Assembly: GCA_030248225.1 (NCBI GenBank)
Contig: JASANE010028175.1
Location: 1-64,000, forward strand
Origin: Trileptium ribeirensis
Lineage: Eukaryota; Nematoda; Enoplea; Enoplida; Thoracostomopsidae
Reading direction: 5' to 3'
DNA: 64,000 nt
Within the stretch, counting starts at the first letter, position 1. Every line of letters begins with the position of its first letter. Below are positions 24,501 through 39,500 of the stretch, piece by piece. The translations under genes were made by a program, and so were the position numbers. The notes beneath the pieces were generated by a model. It was not told the origin of the DNA. It saw only the letters and a list, made by a program, of their open reading frames with translations, and made no database searches.

Positions 24501-27500
24501 GTAACGATACCGAGTCTGCGAAATATTGTCAAATCACGCTCATGCGACAGCTTGAGTCTGGGACATATGACCCAGTAGACTGGTCGATTAACTGTGCAAC
24601 ATTGTCTCAGTATTTCATTGGCGCTGAAGGTAAAGAAAATTTTCCGCAAGCGCGACACTGTCTTATATCTGCTGATGAGGTTCGTGTCTTTCGGTTTTAG
24701 TGAGTTTTGTTGATTATGTTTTTGACACGGAGTAATCGGAATTTCAGATCCGGCAAAATTCGGGTTCTGGTTCCTGCTAATTTCCGGAGTTGAAGTTCCG
24801 TTTTTATGTCTTATGGATACCTGCTTGCGCATGGTGAAATTTTTAATAAAAGTTTTTAGTTCCTGGTCAAAATTAGGTAGCAGTCTAAGCCACAAGTGCA
24901 GCACTAGGTATTCCTAGTGCTATTTTCATAACATAAATGCGAAATATTTGCTGTCCCTGTGTTCATTCTAGTGCTTTTAATTAATTCTCTACTTAGTAAA
25001 CAGCAATTTAAAAGCCATAAAGAGATCATGCTAGCCACTCAAACGCCAACATGTTTATAATGTTTGAAGTACGCCTTAGTCCAGAATTTGTTGGCTATGC
25101 CATTGCCCAGCGGTTCCTGCTTATTATCCTGCGGCAAAGTGCTACTGTCTTTTGTGCCTATCCGTTAACTCTCGTATTCTCCTGATACCGCAACATGAAT
25201 CAATTTTGCGTATTTCATTTTGTTGAAAATTGTCCCTGGGTTCCGTTGGGTCCAAAATCTTAGGAAAGAGGCGACCACCTGGGTTGGGGGTCGGCGGATC
25301 CGCTTAGAGGAATTTTTTACATCTTAAAATATCCCTCCTCGTGCAATCACATTATGTATTGCATATTATATGCTTAGCATTGCAGTAAACACGGGTGAGG
25401 GAAAACGGGCGGTCGCGGTTAGTCTTTGTTCACCAACTAATTTTAAATTGCAAATTGAGATTCTTTAACATCTGTGAAAGGCACAGATAGGCAAAAACAC
25501 ACCCATGGCATTAAGACAAATATATAGTGGCTGTAAATTTTCAGCACGTTTTAGTGGATTCCCCGCAAAATGGTGGAAAAGTGAGGCCTTTTTGCTCAAT
25601 GAGTACACGGGAAATTGTCGAAAAAGATCCAGATTTCGTGACATTTGAAAAAATGTATTTTTTATCTAATTCCACTGTACACGTGACAATATTTACGCTT
25701 TTTGACCCATCTTTTTCAAAAACTGATGTAGATTAATCCCATGGGTTAGAAATTTTTTGAAAACAATCCGGTTTTTGGTTTCGTCGTGCAGGTTGGTTAA
25801 TTTACGATATTGCATCCAGTTGGATTTTTCCTCTAATCATTTGAGAATTGTTTGTCTCAAACTTCTTCAATAGAACATTCGAAATTTATATATCACAGCT
25901 TTCAAGAAAATTGCAATTTTAAGAAATAAATTTACGTTGTAAGGCCCGAGTACTCAACAAGTTGGTTGCTTTCGACGTAACTACAATCATATTCATCGTA
26001 TCCAGTGTCCTACAGTTATGTAGACAAAATAGGGCCGTCACAGTACCACTAATTGAAAAAATGCTAAAATTTCACAATTTCATCATCCGAACTTTATTAT
26101 TTATAGCGCTGTGCAGCGACTAACAGGAGTAACGACGTACCTAATGCGTATTTGAAACAATGCAACCAAATATTTAACTAGTTAAATAGCCCTATATGCC
26201 CATTAATACTTTCTGTTATTTTACCTTATGGATAAAACCAGTATCCGATTACTGACCCAGTCTAGTTACAGTTCCGGTTCCTGTTACTCACTCGTTTAAT
26301 GTATATGCCCAAGGCATACACATTTATTGCAATCAATGTTTTTTTGAGCAAAAAAGATGTGTTTTAATATTTGCATTTATACTGGACTTAGGTGAACTTA
26401 TCTCGCCAGAAATGAACGCTTTTTGAAAAGTGTTCTAGATTTTATCCCAAATTTTTAGCGCGCTTTTTAAATTTTTTTAAAAGCGTTAGAAAAGTATTCT
26501 AAAATTGTTTGAAAAAAATAATTTTGTTTGTTTTGTGTTTTATGCTCACTCGTTCGAAGCTCGACATCCAGCCTGGTCTGATTACAGCTTTAGGGCCATT
26601 GTTCATTTTCACGGGAAATTTCGAAGCCGGGGGACAAATTTTGTCCTATACGGTACATAATATATTTCGATATATTCAGATATTTTAACTGCCGTACGAC
26701 GTTTTAACATTAGAAATAGTGCTAATCAATGTGTAATAAGCATTTAGCATACAGATGTAATCAGTGTTTGAAACATATTCCATACAGAAAACATAAATTG
26801 AGAGACATTAGTAAATCTTCGGTTTAGTAGAACATGGCTGAGGGGTTTCGGGAGACTGTGGGGGACGGACATGTGAAAAATTTTACGCACATGTGAGATT
26901 TGGAAAATGGGGTCCACCAGCAACCCCTCGTCGTGGTCAGACCAGGCATTTCTGGCGAGCATAGTACGAACAAAATTATGAGACTGCCACGAGGCTTCGT
27001 TCAACGATATCTATATTTTTCAAGCAAAATCTATAGCTAACTAGACATTTTAAATAAGAATGGTGTAGTTAGCTAATTTATATACAGTACTCTCTAGAAT
27101 TTTAATATTAGAAACAGAAAAACCCATGAGGACTTAGAACTATTTACGGTAATATCTAAATATCATAAGATACCGTTTTTAAAGTGAAACTATTTTGTCA
27201 GTTTTCAAAATATATCCATAATTTCTTTTTCTGCTTAGTATTGCGCAGGTCGCCTCAGATAGGATGTCTGAATTTCATCGTACATGGCAAGATATGTCGG
27301 GTCAAAAATAAGGAAGCCCAAATTTGGCCGAAAAACGCAAAAAGCATGATAGACAGAGTAAGTGAATACGCCCACAGTTTCATCAACACGACAATAACTT
27401 TTAAATTCGACCCAGAGCATTTATATCTTGACACTAACACAAATAATCTGAAAAAATGTATACCTCAAATAAATCTAGATCTGGCCACTTTTGGCCAAAT

Positions 27501-30500
27501 CTTACCGGTTTTAGCACACACAACTCGAGGCACAGTCGACATATCTTAGAGCTGTCAAGTTTCCTCGCTGGTACTGCCGAGGCGCGTCGAATGGTACCTT
27601 ATTAGCACCTTCATTAGAAATGGTTAATATGTTATGATTGTACAGAAAAAAGAGAAAGAGATGAAAATACTGTGAACAATTTTCAAAATGGGCCCATTTG
27701 GGGTAGTTAAATAACCCGAAATTGTATCTGGTGAAATAACCTACCGTTGGACTTCTTGACCTAAGGTAAGTCCATATTAACTAATATCAGCCCTTTAAAA
27801 CCATATGGTCAAAAATTATAGCCCAGAAATGTGCGCAGAAAGATTATTAAACTGACATTAAAATATATTTTTGCAGTATCTACTCGGCGAACCCGTGGAG
27901 AGAAAAACCATTATTTTAAAACTAATTTCTTTCAAGCGAGAGGGTTGTCATTTTTGAGATACTGTATATTTGGTAGTAATCGGAACGCCGGTTGCACCAA
28001 AACTCGAGTATCGGATTCAGCTAATTTTTGCCGCAAACGAGGTCCCTGTTTGTTGTTCAATATATGCGTGGTAAAATTTGTAATAAAAAATTTTGATTTT
28101 TTAATCAAATTTCGCGGCCAAACTAAAACTAATCGCAAACAGTGCTCATGGTGCTATTTGCGTTAAAGCAAAATGTTTTCAGTTTTTGGTATTCGCTTAA
28201 GTGCCATTGGTTAGCTTTCTTAATTTTCGAATATAATTTCCCCATTTCTACTAAAAATTTTTGAGCTACAGGGAAAAGTCACCAAACATCTAGGCACCAT
28301 AAAAGATACAACTAAGGCGAAAAATGCTAAAACTTAAGTTTTTCCCCAAAATTTTGTTGTTGAAATTTAGCATCTTCAGCTCCATATAGCTCCTAACGAG
28401 CGTAGCGGGATACCCAGTATACCTTTAAAACAATAAAACCAGTATTTTTATCCGGTGAAATAGTCATACTGGCATTCGTTTGTTTTCAACAAGCAACAAA
28501 CTCATTAAAACTTCCTCTTATTTTACTTTGTAGGTCGATAAGATCTGGTTTTGGCTCTGGCAAAAATTTCCAGTTGCCGTATAAAGCAACTACGGTTCCG
28601 CAGACTATATCGGAAAGAAATTTGCAAAAAAGTCTTGTGTATGTTGTAATTGTGTTTCTTCAGACACTGTCGCCGTGTAGTTGACTGGTTTTTGCTCTCA
28701 TGATACTTACAATAGGAAGCAGTTTAGTTTGTACATATGTGCCGAAATAACATAAGTTAGAATTTTAGCTTAGTCCTATTTTTTCATTAGCCTTTCTTGT
28801 GAGAAAGAGTAATATTGTTCTTTATAATGATTATTAATAATATACTCAGGTGTTGAAGAAACACGTAAGAAGCTTAGATGGAGAAACCTCAGCGGCTACT
28901 TACTGCGCCACAGTTCCAAGGTCGGAACCTAATGCAAATACTGAAATGAACAATTCTAACGATGATGAAGATCGTGAAATTATTGGACCCAGAGCTCGTT
29001 TAGCACGAGCGCAGGCTGATATCGGACGATGTTGGGCGAAATATTGTGTTTCGTTATTGGATAATTCCCGGTATGTACCTTTGAATTCTATTTATACTTC
29101 CGTAACTCAGGTTTTGCTGGATTAGGCTCATCACTGATTGCTGACGTTTACAAGTTAGCATTTAAAAGCAGGGTGGTCCGGAAGCTTTTTTAGCTAAATA
29201 GGTTAATAAAAATTCTTGCTGTATACAGCTGGGTGGTACCGGTCTACGTTTTCCCAACTTTTCGGTTCTTGTGAGGTCCAGACTCATAATCGCGTAACTA
29301 CATGTGCCGTCGGTCGTTCTTGCTCGCATGTTCTCAATCATCTGGCAACGCTGGAATGATGGAAAGAGATGTCATCCCGCCCGGAAAACTGGTTTATACG
29401 TTGAAATATTTCTGTTTAATTTGAAAAGCAGGTTATAAATAATTATTAAGGTAATTTTTTAATAATTATTACTAACGCTTATGTTCGTGTATTTACGTCT
29501 AAAAGTTGTGAGAATGAGAAATCTCTCAAACCACCATTACGCAACTCGCAATTTAAGCCTAAGACATTCCATTTATGTGAAAACATCTGTCTGAAATACT
29601 CTTAGCCCACGGCGAAACATGTATGGTTGTTTGCTTCGATCGAGAATAGTAAACGCAATAAACTTCGAATGAGTGTACAACAGGTCATTGTTTGCTATCA
29701 GCGTGGGTTAAATTAACGGATTTAATTGTTACTATAAATCTCATTGTAGTAGAATGTATAAAAACGATGATTTTAATGCCTCCCAGCCTAGCTTTTTAGC
29801 CGGCTGTTTTCACATCCTTTTGATTCGCCGAAACGTACTGCTAAGCCTAAATGAAAACACCATTGCGTAACATATGGCGATAACATACACAAATATATGT
29901 GACTAGCTAAATAATCATATAGAAACAAGCATAGTTGTCCATGGGGGGATAGGTGGAATACCCCCATAGGGTCGAAACCCAATAAGCAACAATTACCTCC
30001 TTCCGCGCGCCCCAGACACGCAGAAAATTCAGCCAAATCTGAGGAAAATCGGCAAAACTTGGGGAAACATTTAGTAAAAACGGGGTGTGGTACGCAAAAA
30101 TGCAGAGGACATCTGCCCCTTTAGCCGAATAATCTTGGATACCTTTGAATAATGTAAAATATTTTTGATATTCGAAATAGCATTTTGAAAGTTGTATTTT
30201 AAAGCTGCACTGGTAATTGGATAAACCCATTAAAAGGAACCTGTCGTTGGCTTCTAGGCTTCCCTAATTGTTTGCTTTGGACAGTTTCGCATACTTAATA
30301 GTTATGGTGCTTAATAATAATTAACACTTCAAACTAGCGGAGCAACGGTGGGCTAATAATTAATACGTAATGCGATTTAGGGTTTTCGACCAACAGTTTA
30401 TTATGTCATATGTGTTATGCACATGCTTATCAACCACTGATCTTCAAAACTGCGATGACGAGAACTACCGAGATATAGCCTAAAAACTTACAATTATGGA

Positions 30501-33500
30501 AATGTTCGCGGAAACTGCTATGCGTTTGCCAAAAAATTGTCTAAGCTCCCAAACACATTGATTGGCATTTGGCTTCCTGTGGCACTGAAATTGATGCTTG
30601 CTACACGCTGAGTATAAAGAATGTAGATTGTTAAGGTGCAATTGTTTATTTCTTAACATAGCAGCAAGTCTGCTTTCTCTTTGTGTGCTTGGATACAAGT
30701 AATACTTCATTTACAACGCTACGATTGTTCTAGTCATATATTAAAACCGAATAATTCTATTTATTCTTCTCTAATGACCGAAAAGACAAAAACTTTTGAA
30801 ATTTTTAAATCACAAATATTAAGAAAAATTAAATTTTGAAGAGTTATTTTTACGTTGTAGGATCCTAAAACTTGCCATATTTGACGCATACCACTCAAAT
30901 GCAATTGTTTTTATTGAATTTATCAAACCCGATACCTCTTGATATGCCCGTCTGACCTACATACATCTATAATGGAAAAGTGTCGAAATTTAACTATTTT
31001 TGTGCCAAAATTTAACAAGTTTTGCTCCGGTACCGTTTCGCATAGTTAATAACGCAGCCACTGTGGTGTTAACACAATGAAACCAACTTGGTTAACGGGT
31101 TAAATAACCCTATAATCCCATAGTTTACCCGCAACAAGCGAAAACTAACTTTTTTAAAAGTTTCATTGCTTTGTGGTATTTTTTAAACATTGGCTCATAA
31201 CTCGAACAGAGCAGCAGCTCTGACAAGAATGCATAACAGCAAAGTTATACCTCTCGATTACAGAATACTCGATGGTCGTTTTTCTGTGCGAAGCCTCTAT
31301 CTCGAGATATAGCTCTCGAAATATAGATTTCCAAATGCAGCCTTTCACCTTTTTCTGGGTTTCCCAAACTGCTTCAAAACTACTTGTGGGGAACCGAGCT
31401 GTGGGCCCCCGGATCGAATTTGGAGGAACCTGGGGGCGATAGTTTCTATTTCCTCCCCAAGTCGAACTAAGGGACCCCTAGCCGAGCTGGTGACTGAAAA
31501 ACGCGAAAATAGAATAAATGGCCTATTCAAAGTAAATATACAATAATAATGGACAATATATAGTGGTTTTATATTGATTAACGGCAATTATACTGGTTTT
31601 ATCACCTCTGGGCAAAATTAAGGGATTTTTAGCTATATAAGAAAAAAAATAGGCATATTTTTTGCTTTGCAGGAAAAATTGGTATATTTCTGTCGTGCAG
31701 AAAAATACCTGGGGCGCTGAACTGGGGAAGCCAAAAAAATAGCTTGATGGCTGAACTTGAGGGCACCTGGGGGGAGGCAGAAATACCTGGGTTCCCCCTC
31801 TTTCGGAAAGCCAGCAGTTTGGGGCACATTTTGACCCGGAAGACGTGATCAGCGGGTTTATCGTCTAACTAAACGGCACAAATGGATTGAATTTGTGATC
31901 AAACAAAAAATTGTGAAGATCTTCCGATGATGACTTAATATCTCCATAGACGGGCAAAAACGAAATTTTTTACGATTTTTTCAATAGCAAGGCTATTATT
32001 GGAAAATCTGTTTCACTCGCCCCGTTTCAATAATCATATTTCATTATTATGCGATAGTTGTCGACGCAGATTATTTTTTCGTTTATAGCGAAAAGATGAT
32101 GCTCGATAATGTTGGGCTTAATTTTGAAAAAGAAAAATCAGACTGTGACAGTATGGAACTTCGATTTTCGCATTTGTTACCAACATCAGCCAGCGAAAAT
32201 GATGTCATATCTGCAGGTGAGAGCTACACAACATATTCCTGTTACTGTAACTGTTACTTTCAAAATCTCGAGTGCTATGGCGCAATAACTCTTTTTGATT
32301 TCTATACATTATTATTATTTCCAATGATTATCGGTAATGATAACAATTGTCTTGGGCTCAACGCTGTTTATGCAATTTTAAAATATTTTTATTCAGTAAT
32401 CTGGCTTCTCCATGGAACTTCGTGGACGGAGGGGGAGGAACAGGATCCCTTTTCGGGAAGGGGGAGCAAAAAGAACAGGGCATAAAATGGGGAATAACTG
32501 TAAAAATGAATGTTTTGAATTTTTTGGGGCTAAAACCAAAAGGAAATGCGTAAACGCTGCGAAAGTTGTAAAAATAACGTTTTTCGAGCATTATTGATGC
32601 TAAACATGGAAGTGGTGTGCGCGAATATTTTCAGGGGGGGCTGCCAAACCGGGGTGCTCCCCGATTTGCAGAAGACTAGTAATTACTACAAAATGTGGCC
32701 GCGATAATATTTGATTCAGTTTGTATTTGGGGAGACAATTATGACCTATCCACGAAACCAAAATTTGACCTCGATGGGCTTTGGATTGGGAGCTCCAGCT
32801 CCAATTTGGTGGTATTTTATCCAGCTTACCTTGATGAAAAAGCGTACCCCCTGGTCAACTTGGGGTTGTTGCATATTTCGTGTTTTTCAAGCATTTACTA
32901 TCGGTTTTGTTGCATTTTTATTGTTTGCACTGAAAATCCGTATTTCTACAGGCTGCATTTCATATTACTTAGGATTTTGTCATTAATATATAGTTGAAAC
33001 AATATTTTGTGATATAAATTTTAAGCAGCATTATTATTGAGTTTTGATATAACAGTTTCTTGTTAGTAGGATCTTTCTTGATGTGACCTGAAAATACGTG
33101 GGTGTGCGTGGGGTTGACCTGGAGAAAGCCAAAATTTATCTGGGGGAATGAACTTGTGAGCCGCCGAAATTATGGAAAATCCGGAGGGTCCTATCCCATC
33201 TGTGGAGGGGCGAGCAATTTAGTTTGATTCTGTTTTCAAATAGTCATCGTTTTACAGAAATTTAGACCTAGTTTCTCCCTGGTGGGAGACGTTGACGCTC
33301 CTCATACTTAATCTTTCCCGGTTCGTGGGAAGCTGTCCCCGATTCATTGCGACCTCAACATCATTATTTCTGTCGTTACCCGGTTCAGGTATTAGCTCGT
33401 AAGCAAAAACGTAAGGTGAATGGTGATTCTAGTTTTTAAACCCTGAAAATAATCTATAATTAAATAACTGATGCAAATATAGTCTTGAATTTATAGTTGC

Positions 33501-36500
33501 TGTTTAAACTCCTCACAATTTGAACAAAAATCACCAGAAATCCCACGAAATAGCATAAAGCAAAATCATCTGAGCCGGGGCCGCCCCCATATTTGTTGAG
33601 CCCCTGGTTAAAGCAGCTGGCCATACCGCGGTTAATGAACCGGGGGTCCACTCGGTTAATTTCCCAAAAATTTTAAAACGGTGGAAAAGTGGATAAATTC
33701 GAAACCAGTCGCGTTGAACAAGAACCACAAAATCATTTAGGATAATAGAGTACCAAGCAAAAATTACTGCTGCTCGCTCGAAACACACTGTCGACTCGCG
33801 TAAAAGCAATTTGTTCAAAAATAGAATTTTATTATTACATTAGTCTAATACTTTTCAACTGTCGAGCTACCCAGTCACTCAAGGCTCGTTGTCTCGAAAA
33901 GTGTCAGTCATTGTGGCGGGTACTCTACAGGAAATTTGAAAAACATGTTTTCCTCACACTAATAAAATATAATGTTCTACACCTTGGTAAATAATATTAT
34001 TTTACAGTCTTCTGCATGCAACAAAACAAATTAGGCGTATATAACAATGTTTGACCTCATTCTGGTGCTTGTGATTGTCAAAACATAGAAACGGCTTTCA
34101 AATCTATTTATGGCGTCGGTTTTTTTAAAAATCCATTAGGGTTTCAGTGAATCAAAATAATTTTAATCCCGCTCGAGTAAAACCCGTAATTTGATTCGCT
34201 TTACCATTCGAAATTGAAACTATATTGAATAATAATTATTATAATATTAGTTTTGCACTCTTATGGAGTCTAAATCATTCAGCTGCCTGGGTGATGTAAG
34301 AAATCTATGTTAGATAAACTTAGAGCACTGTATATAATCATAATTCAAGTCAAAACGTACATAGGTACTTATTTACTTTTAAGGAATTCATATTCTACTA
34401 AGCATAATATCCAGTTAAACAAGTTCCAGTTTTTAACACGCATCGCAACTGTTTGAATGTCTCAACTGCCATAGTTATCCACCATGGCGTTGCTTTGTTG
34501 ACATGTTGTTAAGGTTAATTCTGCTGGAAATATTTATTCTTCATAAATTTTTCTTGGGTAGTTGTAGTAATGTGTTTTCTTTAGTTATGCAAGTCTATCA
34601 CAGTACGGTATAAAATATACGCTGAACTTCAACTGGAGCAAAAACCGGAAAAATAAAACGAAAATTTTAACCCGATTTCCGGTTTCGGTACGGTTTTCTC
34701 AGAACCGCAATAGGGACACGGTCTTCGCAGATATTGTTTTGGTGTGGCTTAGGCCAGAGCACTATTTTTGCAATATACAAGTTTTAAATATAGATATACT
34801 AGTTGTGGTGTTGTGGCCTGGCGCTAAGCGCCAGGCCTTTTTCGTTGTGCCCGAGAAAGTATTCACTTTTTAGTACAGTACTGTTCAGTGTTGCGTGTGA
34901 TGTGGACTATTAAAATACAACAACTTGATGCAGAAGGAATTTGTAGGTTCCTCTAGAAAAACCGAACATAGTCTGGCACCTGTCGTGCTTAACAGTTACA
35001 GGTTATAATGAAGATGAACATTAGTGACGCTTTTCCGTCTGCCTTACAGGAAAGCTGGCGACAGCAGCATAATCTTTGCGCCTTTTGCCAGACAAATATG
35101 TAGTTAGATCCGCTATATCAACTTACAATATGTACTATATACGACAAATGTATCCGCTAAATCCAAACTTCAATGTCAAAATCGAAACGGCAAGTGCAGA
35201 GTACAATGTAGAATAAACAATACAACAAACAAACTTATATAAACAAACAAATATACAACTGCTGCCACTAAACCGTGAAACAGAGTATAGACAGCAGAAC
35301 AACACTAAATAGTTAACACAACAGAGCTAAGAGATCGTTCTGAAAAATGGCCATACACTAAACTACCTCTGGAAAAAATGTCGCAGAAGAGTAAGGGTAG
35401 ACACACAGACAGACACACAGTATTTGTGGCCTAATATCTGCCACTGACATGTCAAATTTCAGTGCGATCAGACTTGTAGAATATGCAGATAATGCAAAAA
35501 GTATTGTTTCATTACTTAGTAAAGTATCTTTTTAAAAGCAGATACCTGGATAAAAAGTAGCCTATGTCCTGACCCCTGACGTGTTGTACCACTGCCAAAT
35601 GTGGTGTCAATCTGACCAGTAGTTTCGGAGCCTATTGCGAACACACACAGACAGACAGACACACAGGATTTTGCTTTTATATATATAAGATTGCTACAGA
35701 GCAGTGTTCAAAGCTAAGAATGCTTTGCGTTTTATTCCTACCAATGCTTTGCCAGAAAATTTAAAGGCATAATGTTTTCGGCGGCTTCTATATGTTTCGC
35801 TAATAATAGAGCCATAATTAAATGTTACTCATTTTTCCTTATCGCAGATTATATTACAACGTTTGATGAAGCGCGGAAAGTATTTCTTAAAGGACAATCT
35901 AGTCTTCAACTGGCTCGAAACTACTACAAAATAGACGAAGCGTGTACTGATTATGTTGAAATTATCCAAGGTTGGTGCTGTTGTACAATAATTATAGTCT
36001 GTCAGTTGCTGAATTTTACTATATACATACATACATTGTCGTACAGTCAAAATCAGGGCTAAGTGTAGATAAAATCAAACTATGTCAGAATGGAACTCAT
36101 TAATGACAACCTTTGATTTTTCGCAGGCGCACTTCGATAGATTAAGTGCATATATAATCAAAGGATGTCGGAATGGAACTCATTAACGACAACCTTTGAC
36201 TAGACGAAGACGCAGTTCGATAAATTAGGCGCCATCGAAGATATTTCGATTAGTCGGAGAAGATCATTGCACAATAAGTTATAAAACTATAATTTATTAT
36301 TGAATGTATAAAATAGATGCCGAGCAGGGACCGTTGGTCTGTGGATTTCCAATTTCGGACTATTCAACACCAGAACTAAAAATTTTCCATGGTAAACACG
36401 CTTTTTAATAATTTCCTATTACTCAATTACGGTAATTTATTGTAGCATGTTTTTTAATATTATATGAAATATAAGAAATGGCGAACACGAAATTTTGTCA

Positions 36501-39500
36501 GAAGTTTAACTGTTTTCAATTTTCTGTGTACTTCTTTGTTATATTTGCGCAAATGGCGCTGCGAACTGAGCGGGTACTAACTTAGATTCATATTTAGCTC
36601 TCCGCCCAGTTCATAATATTGCAGTGAGAATAATAACATTCTCCAGCACTAGCCTTATGTAAATTGATCATGTTGGGCCTGCAGTTGAACTGTTTCAGAA
36701 ATGATATATATTTCAACTTTTGATGGAGTAGACTTGTTTGATACCCATCATAGCCGTATTATAACAACATCAGTTTTCAGAGTTTAATAAGGCCAATAAC
36801 TTCGATGGCTAGAAACCCATAATTGCCTACCAACTGTGTCAGAATTAAAATTTTAGGATTTTTCAGTCCTGTGTTAGGGCTACACTGTACGTTTTAAATT
36901 ATCAATATATTTCAACAAAACCGGACCGTTGCAGTTGTTTTGTACCAAGCTGTCCTAGGGCCCGTAAAGCAGTTTCCGGATCAGGATCTTTATCATTAGT
37001 GTTCTTCAGACTACTTTTTTCGATGCATACTATGAATGCACGCTTCGATTTCAATTGGTTGGATGACCTCGTCGAACTCTATAACAATTTTTCCGCATTA
37101 ATCCTCACACCCAAATGCAAAACTCCGTCATTCTTGTGAAATTGCAAAATTTTTGTCAGTCATTTTTCAAACTGTCAGTCTTTTTGTTTCCTTTTCAGCA
37201 TTAGCAAAATAGAATGCTTTAGGCGCCCTTAAATAATTCGACCTTCAGTTATATTCTGCGATAATTATAATAATTTACTGGCCTATCCATTTCATCATAA
37301 AACGGTCTTATTTAGCTTGACGAATTTCTGCTGTAGCGTTTCCACTCATTTTCCAGCGTTGGTTTCTCCGTAAATTGAAGATGGTGTATCTTAACTAATT
37401 CTTGAATCAATCTGCTTCATCGAAACGCCTCAACCAAGTCAAATCAAATGGCGGTAAAATTAATCGCATCAAGTATCTTCTTCCAAAGTAACTGAGTTAA
37501 CGGAATTAAGCCATTAATAAAATATTCTAAAATTAGAACAAATCGTAAGAAAAATTAAGTTATGACCAACACGGGCACGTTATATAGACTTACGGTTACT
37601 ATCGTAGATAGCACATCTGTATTTAAAGTATTATAGTATCAAAATACAATTTATTTAAATTAAATCGAAATTGTTATATACCGTTATTAATTTTATCGAA
37701 ATTTATTTTCACCGATTAATAGCAAACAATATGCTGTTCTTAGTTTTAACAAATAATTACAATTATTGGAACTAAGTTATCGCAAATAGTGATCGATACT
37801 CATTTTAACGAAACCGACTGAGATCGACAATACGTCGTTCGATTTTTAATCAGTCGCTTAATAGTATACTTTATCCCTGATTTAAACGGATATACATTAA
37901 TTGAAAAGGAGCGAGCGGAGTTTTAAATGAGAGTCCTAGAGGGAATATAATGAAAATTTTTTTATCTGTACCGGTCATTCATAACCCATTTTATGGTGGA
38001 CGGATTTTGACAAATTTTTTGTTTTATCGCAAAAGTGATGACGATCTGCGCTTTGGTTGAACGCTCATGCTACATCTTGCGAATCAGGTTGTAAATGTTT
38101 TTTGCCAAATCTGGCCACACGGATACCGGTGTTTCGCCGCTCACCAACACGCGACACAGGCTTCGGATCGAAAAAATGAGAATTCCACCCGAATTGGCTC
38201 ATCGAGATCTACAGCTTTGTTGACGTCGACTTTTTTGTGACACAACTCCCTGAGCAGCTGTGGGCCCGAATATAGTTCGTCGACTTTTTGCCACAAATAG
38301 CGATTTTTCAAATTTTGTTGTGTTATTGCTTGTTTTTACCTAACAATGAGTACCCATTAGGATCTACTGGATATGATTATTTTGCTGTCTAGAATCCAGC
38401 TTTATATTATCATTTTTCATGGGATTTCAGGGCTGAATACAGTGATTTGGCTATCTATAGTCCAACTATATATTTCATGGGTTTAAGTCAATGAACCCGA
38501 TTGCCAGAACATAGCCTGTCTTGGTTTTTGCGTACAGGTTATCTAGAATTGTCAATGTAGGTGTTCCGATGGTCTCAATACGATAGTTTGGTTATCTAGT
38601 GTCTAGCACGTGTGTTTTCAGACGTTTTCATTTGGTTTAGGGTCAACGAACATAATTTCCAGAATTTCCAGTCTTCAGTAGTTTAGTACACGGCATCAAA
38701 AATATAGTCTATAAAGAGGTTTTTCGGTATGCTGAATGCAATAATCTGGTTATTTAGAGCCCAACGTGCATATCTAGTGCTTTGTTATAAGTTCTCAATA
38801 AGTTTAGGGTCTCTGAAGCCGATTTGCAGAATATAGTCTCGGTCTTCAATTGTTTGATTACGTGTTGATCATCAAGAATTATTGTCTATATAGGTTTTCC
38901 GGTAGGCTGAAAACGATGGTTCGATTATCTAAAAACCAGCACAAATATTTGATACGTTGTCAGTGCTTTTCGATGGGTTTAGGGTCGACGAAGTTTTTCG
39001 GAGTTTGAATGAGTTCAGGGTTCAAGAGGTTTTAGGGTGTTATATTTCAAACGCAGTCTGTTACAATAACAGTAACTTGAAAATTAAATCCACGCTCGCT
39101 CCGTTTCATCCTTGTATACGATATACTGCTAGTCCTACTGATACAAGAATGTTTACTGTTTTACAAAATCATTAGCCGTTTGTGTATGGGACATAATTTC
39201 CAATCTACCAATTCAAATGTCTTTTTCTGTTGAAGCGTTGTTTTCAGATGTTGTATAATTACTAAAATTATTATATTTGCTAAACTTTATATGTGAGTGC
39301 ATTGTAAGTGCGTACACCGTGGTTGTTCTATCGACATCATGTACGAGATCGCGGAAAATCCTCGTTCGTATTTCTTCCATCGATATTCGCGGTTTACCCA
39401 AAATGACTAGGGGTTTTGTGATGTACGAACGAAATTAGCGTACAATTCGCCAATCGCACATTGTGTTTTTCAAATCTAGTTTAATCAAGCTGCAGTGCTA

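Noticed and set aside
34815..34842. Hairpin plus T-run read as a bacterial intrinsic terminator
   Set aside because: It lies within a spliced eukaryotic gene with no bacterial genes nearby; a transposon-derived hairpin is a better reading.
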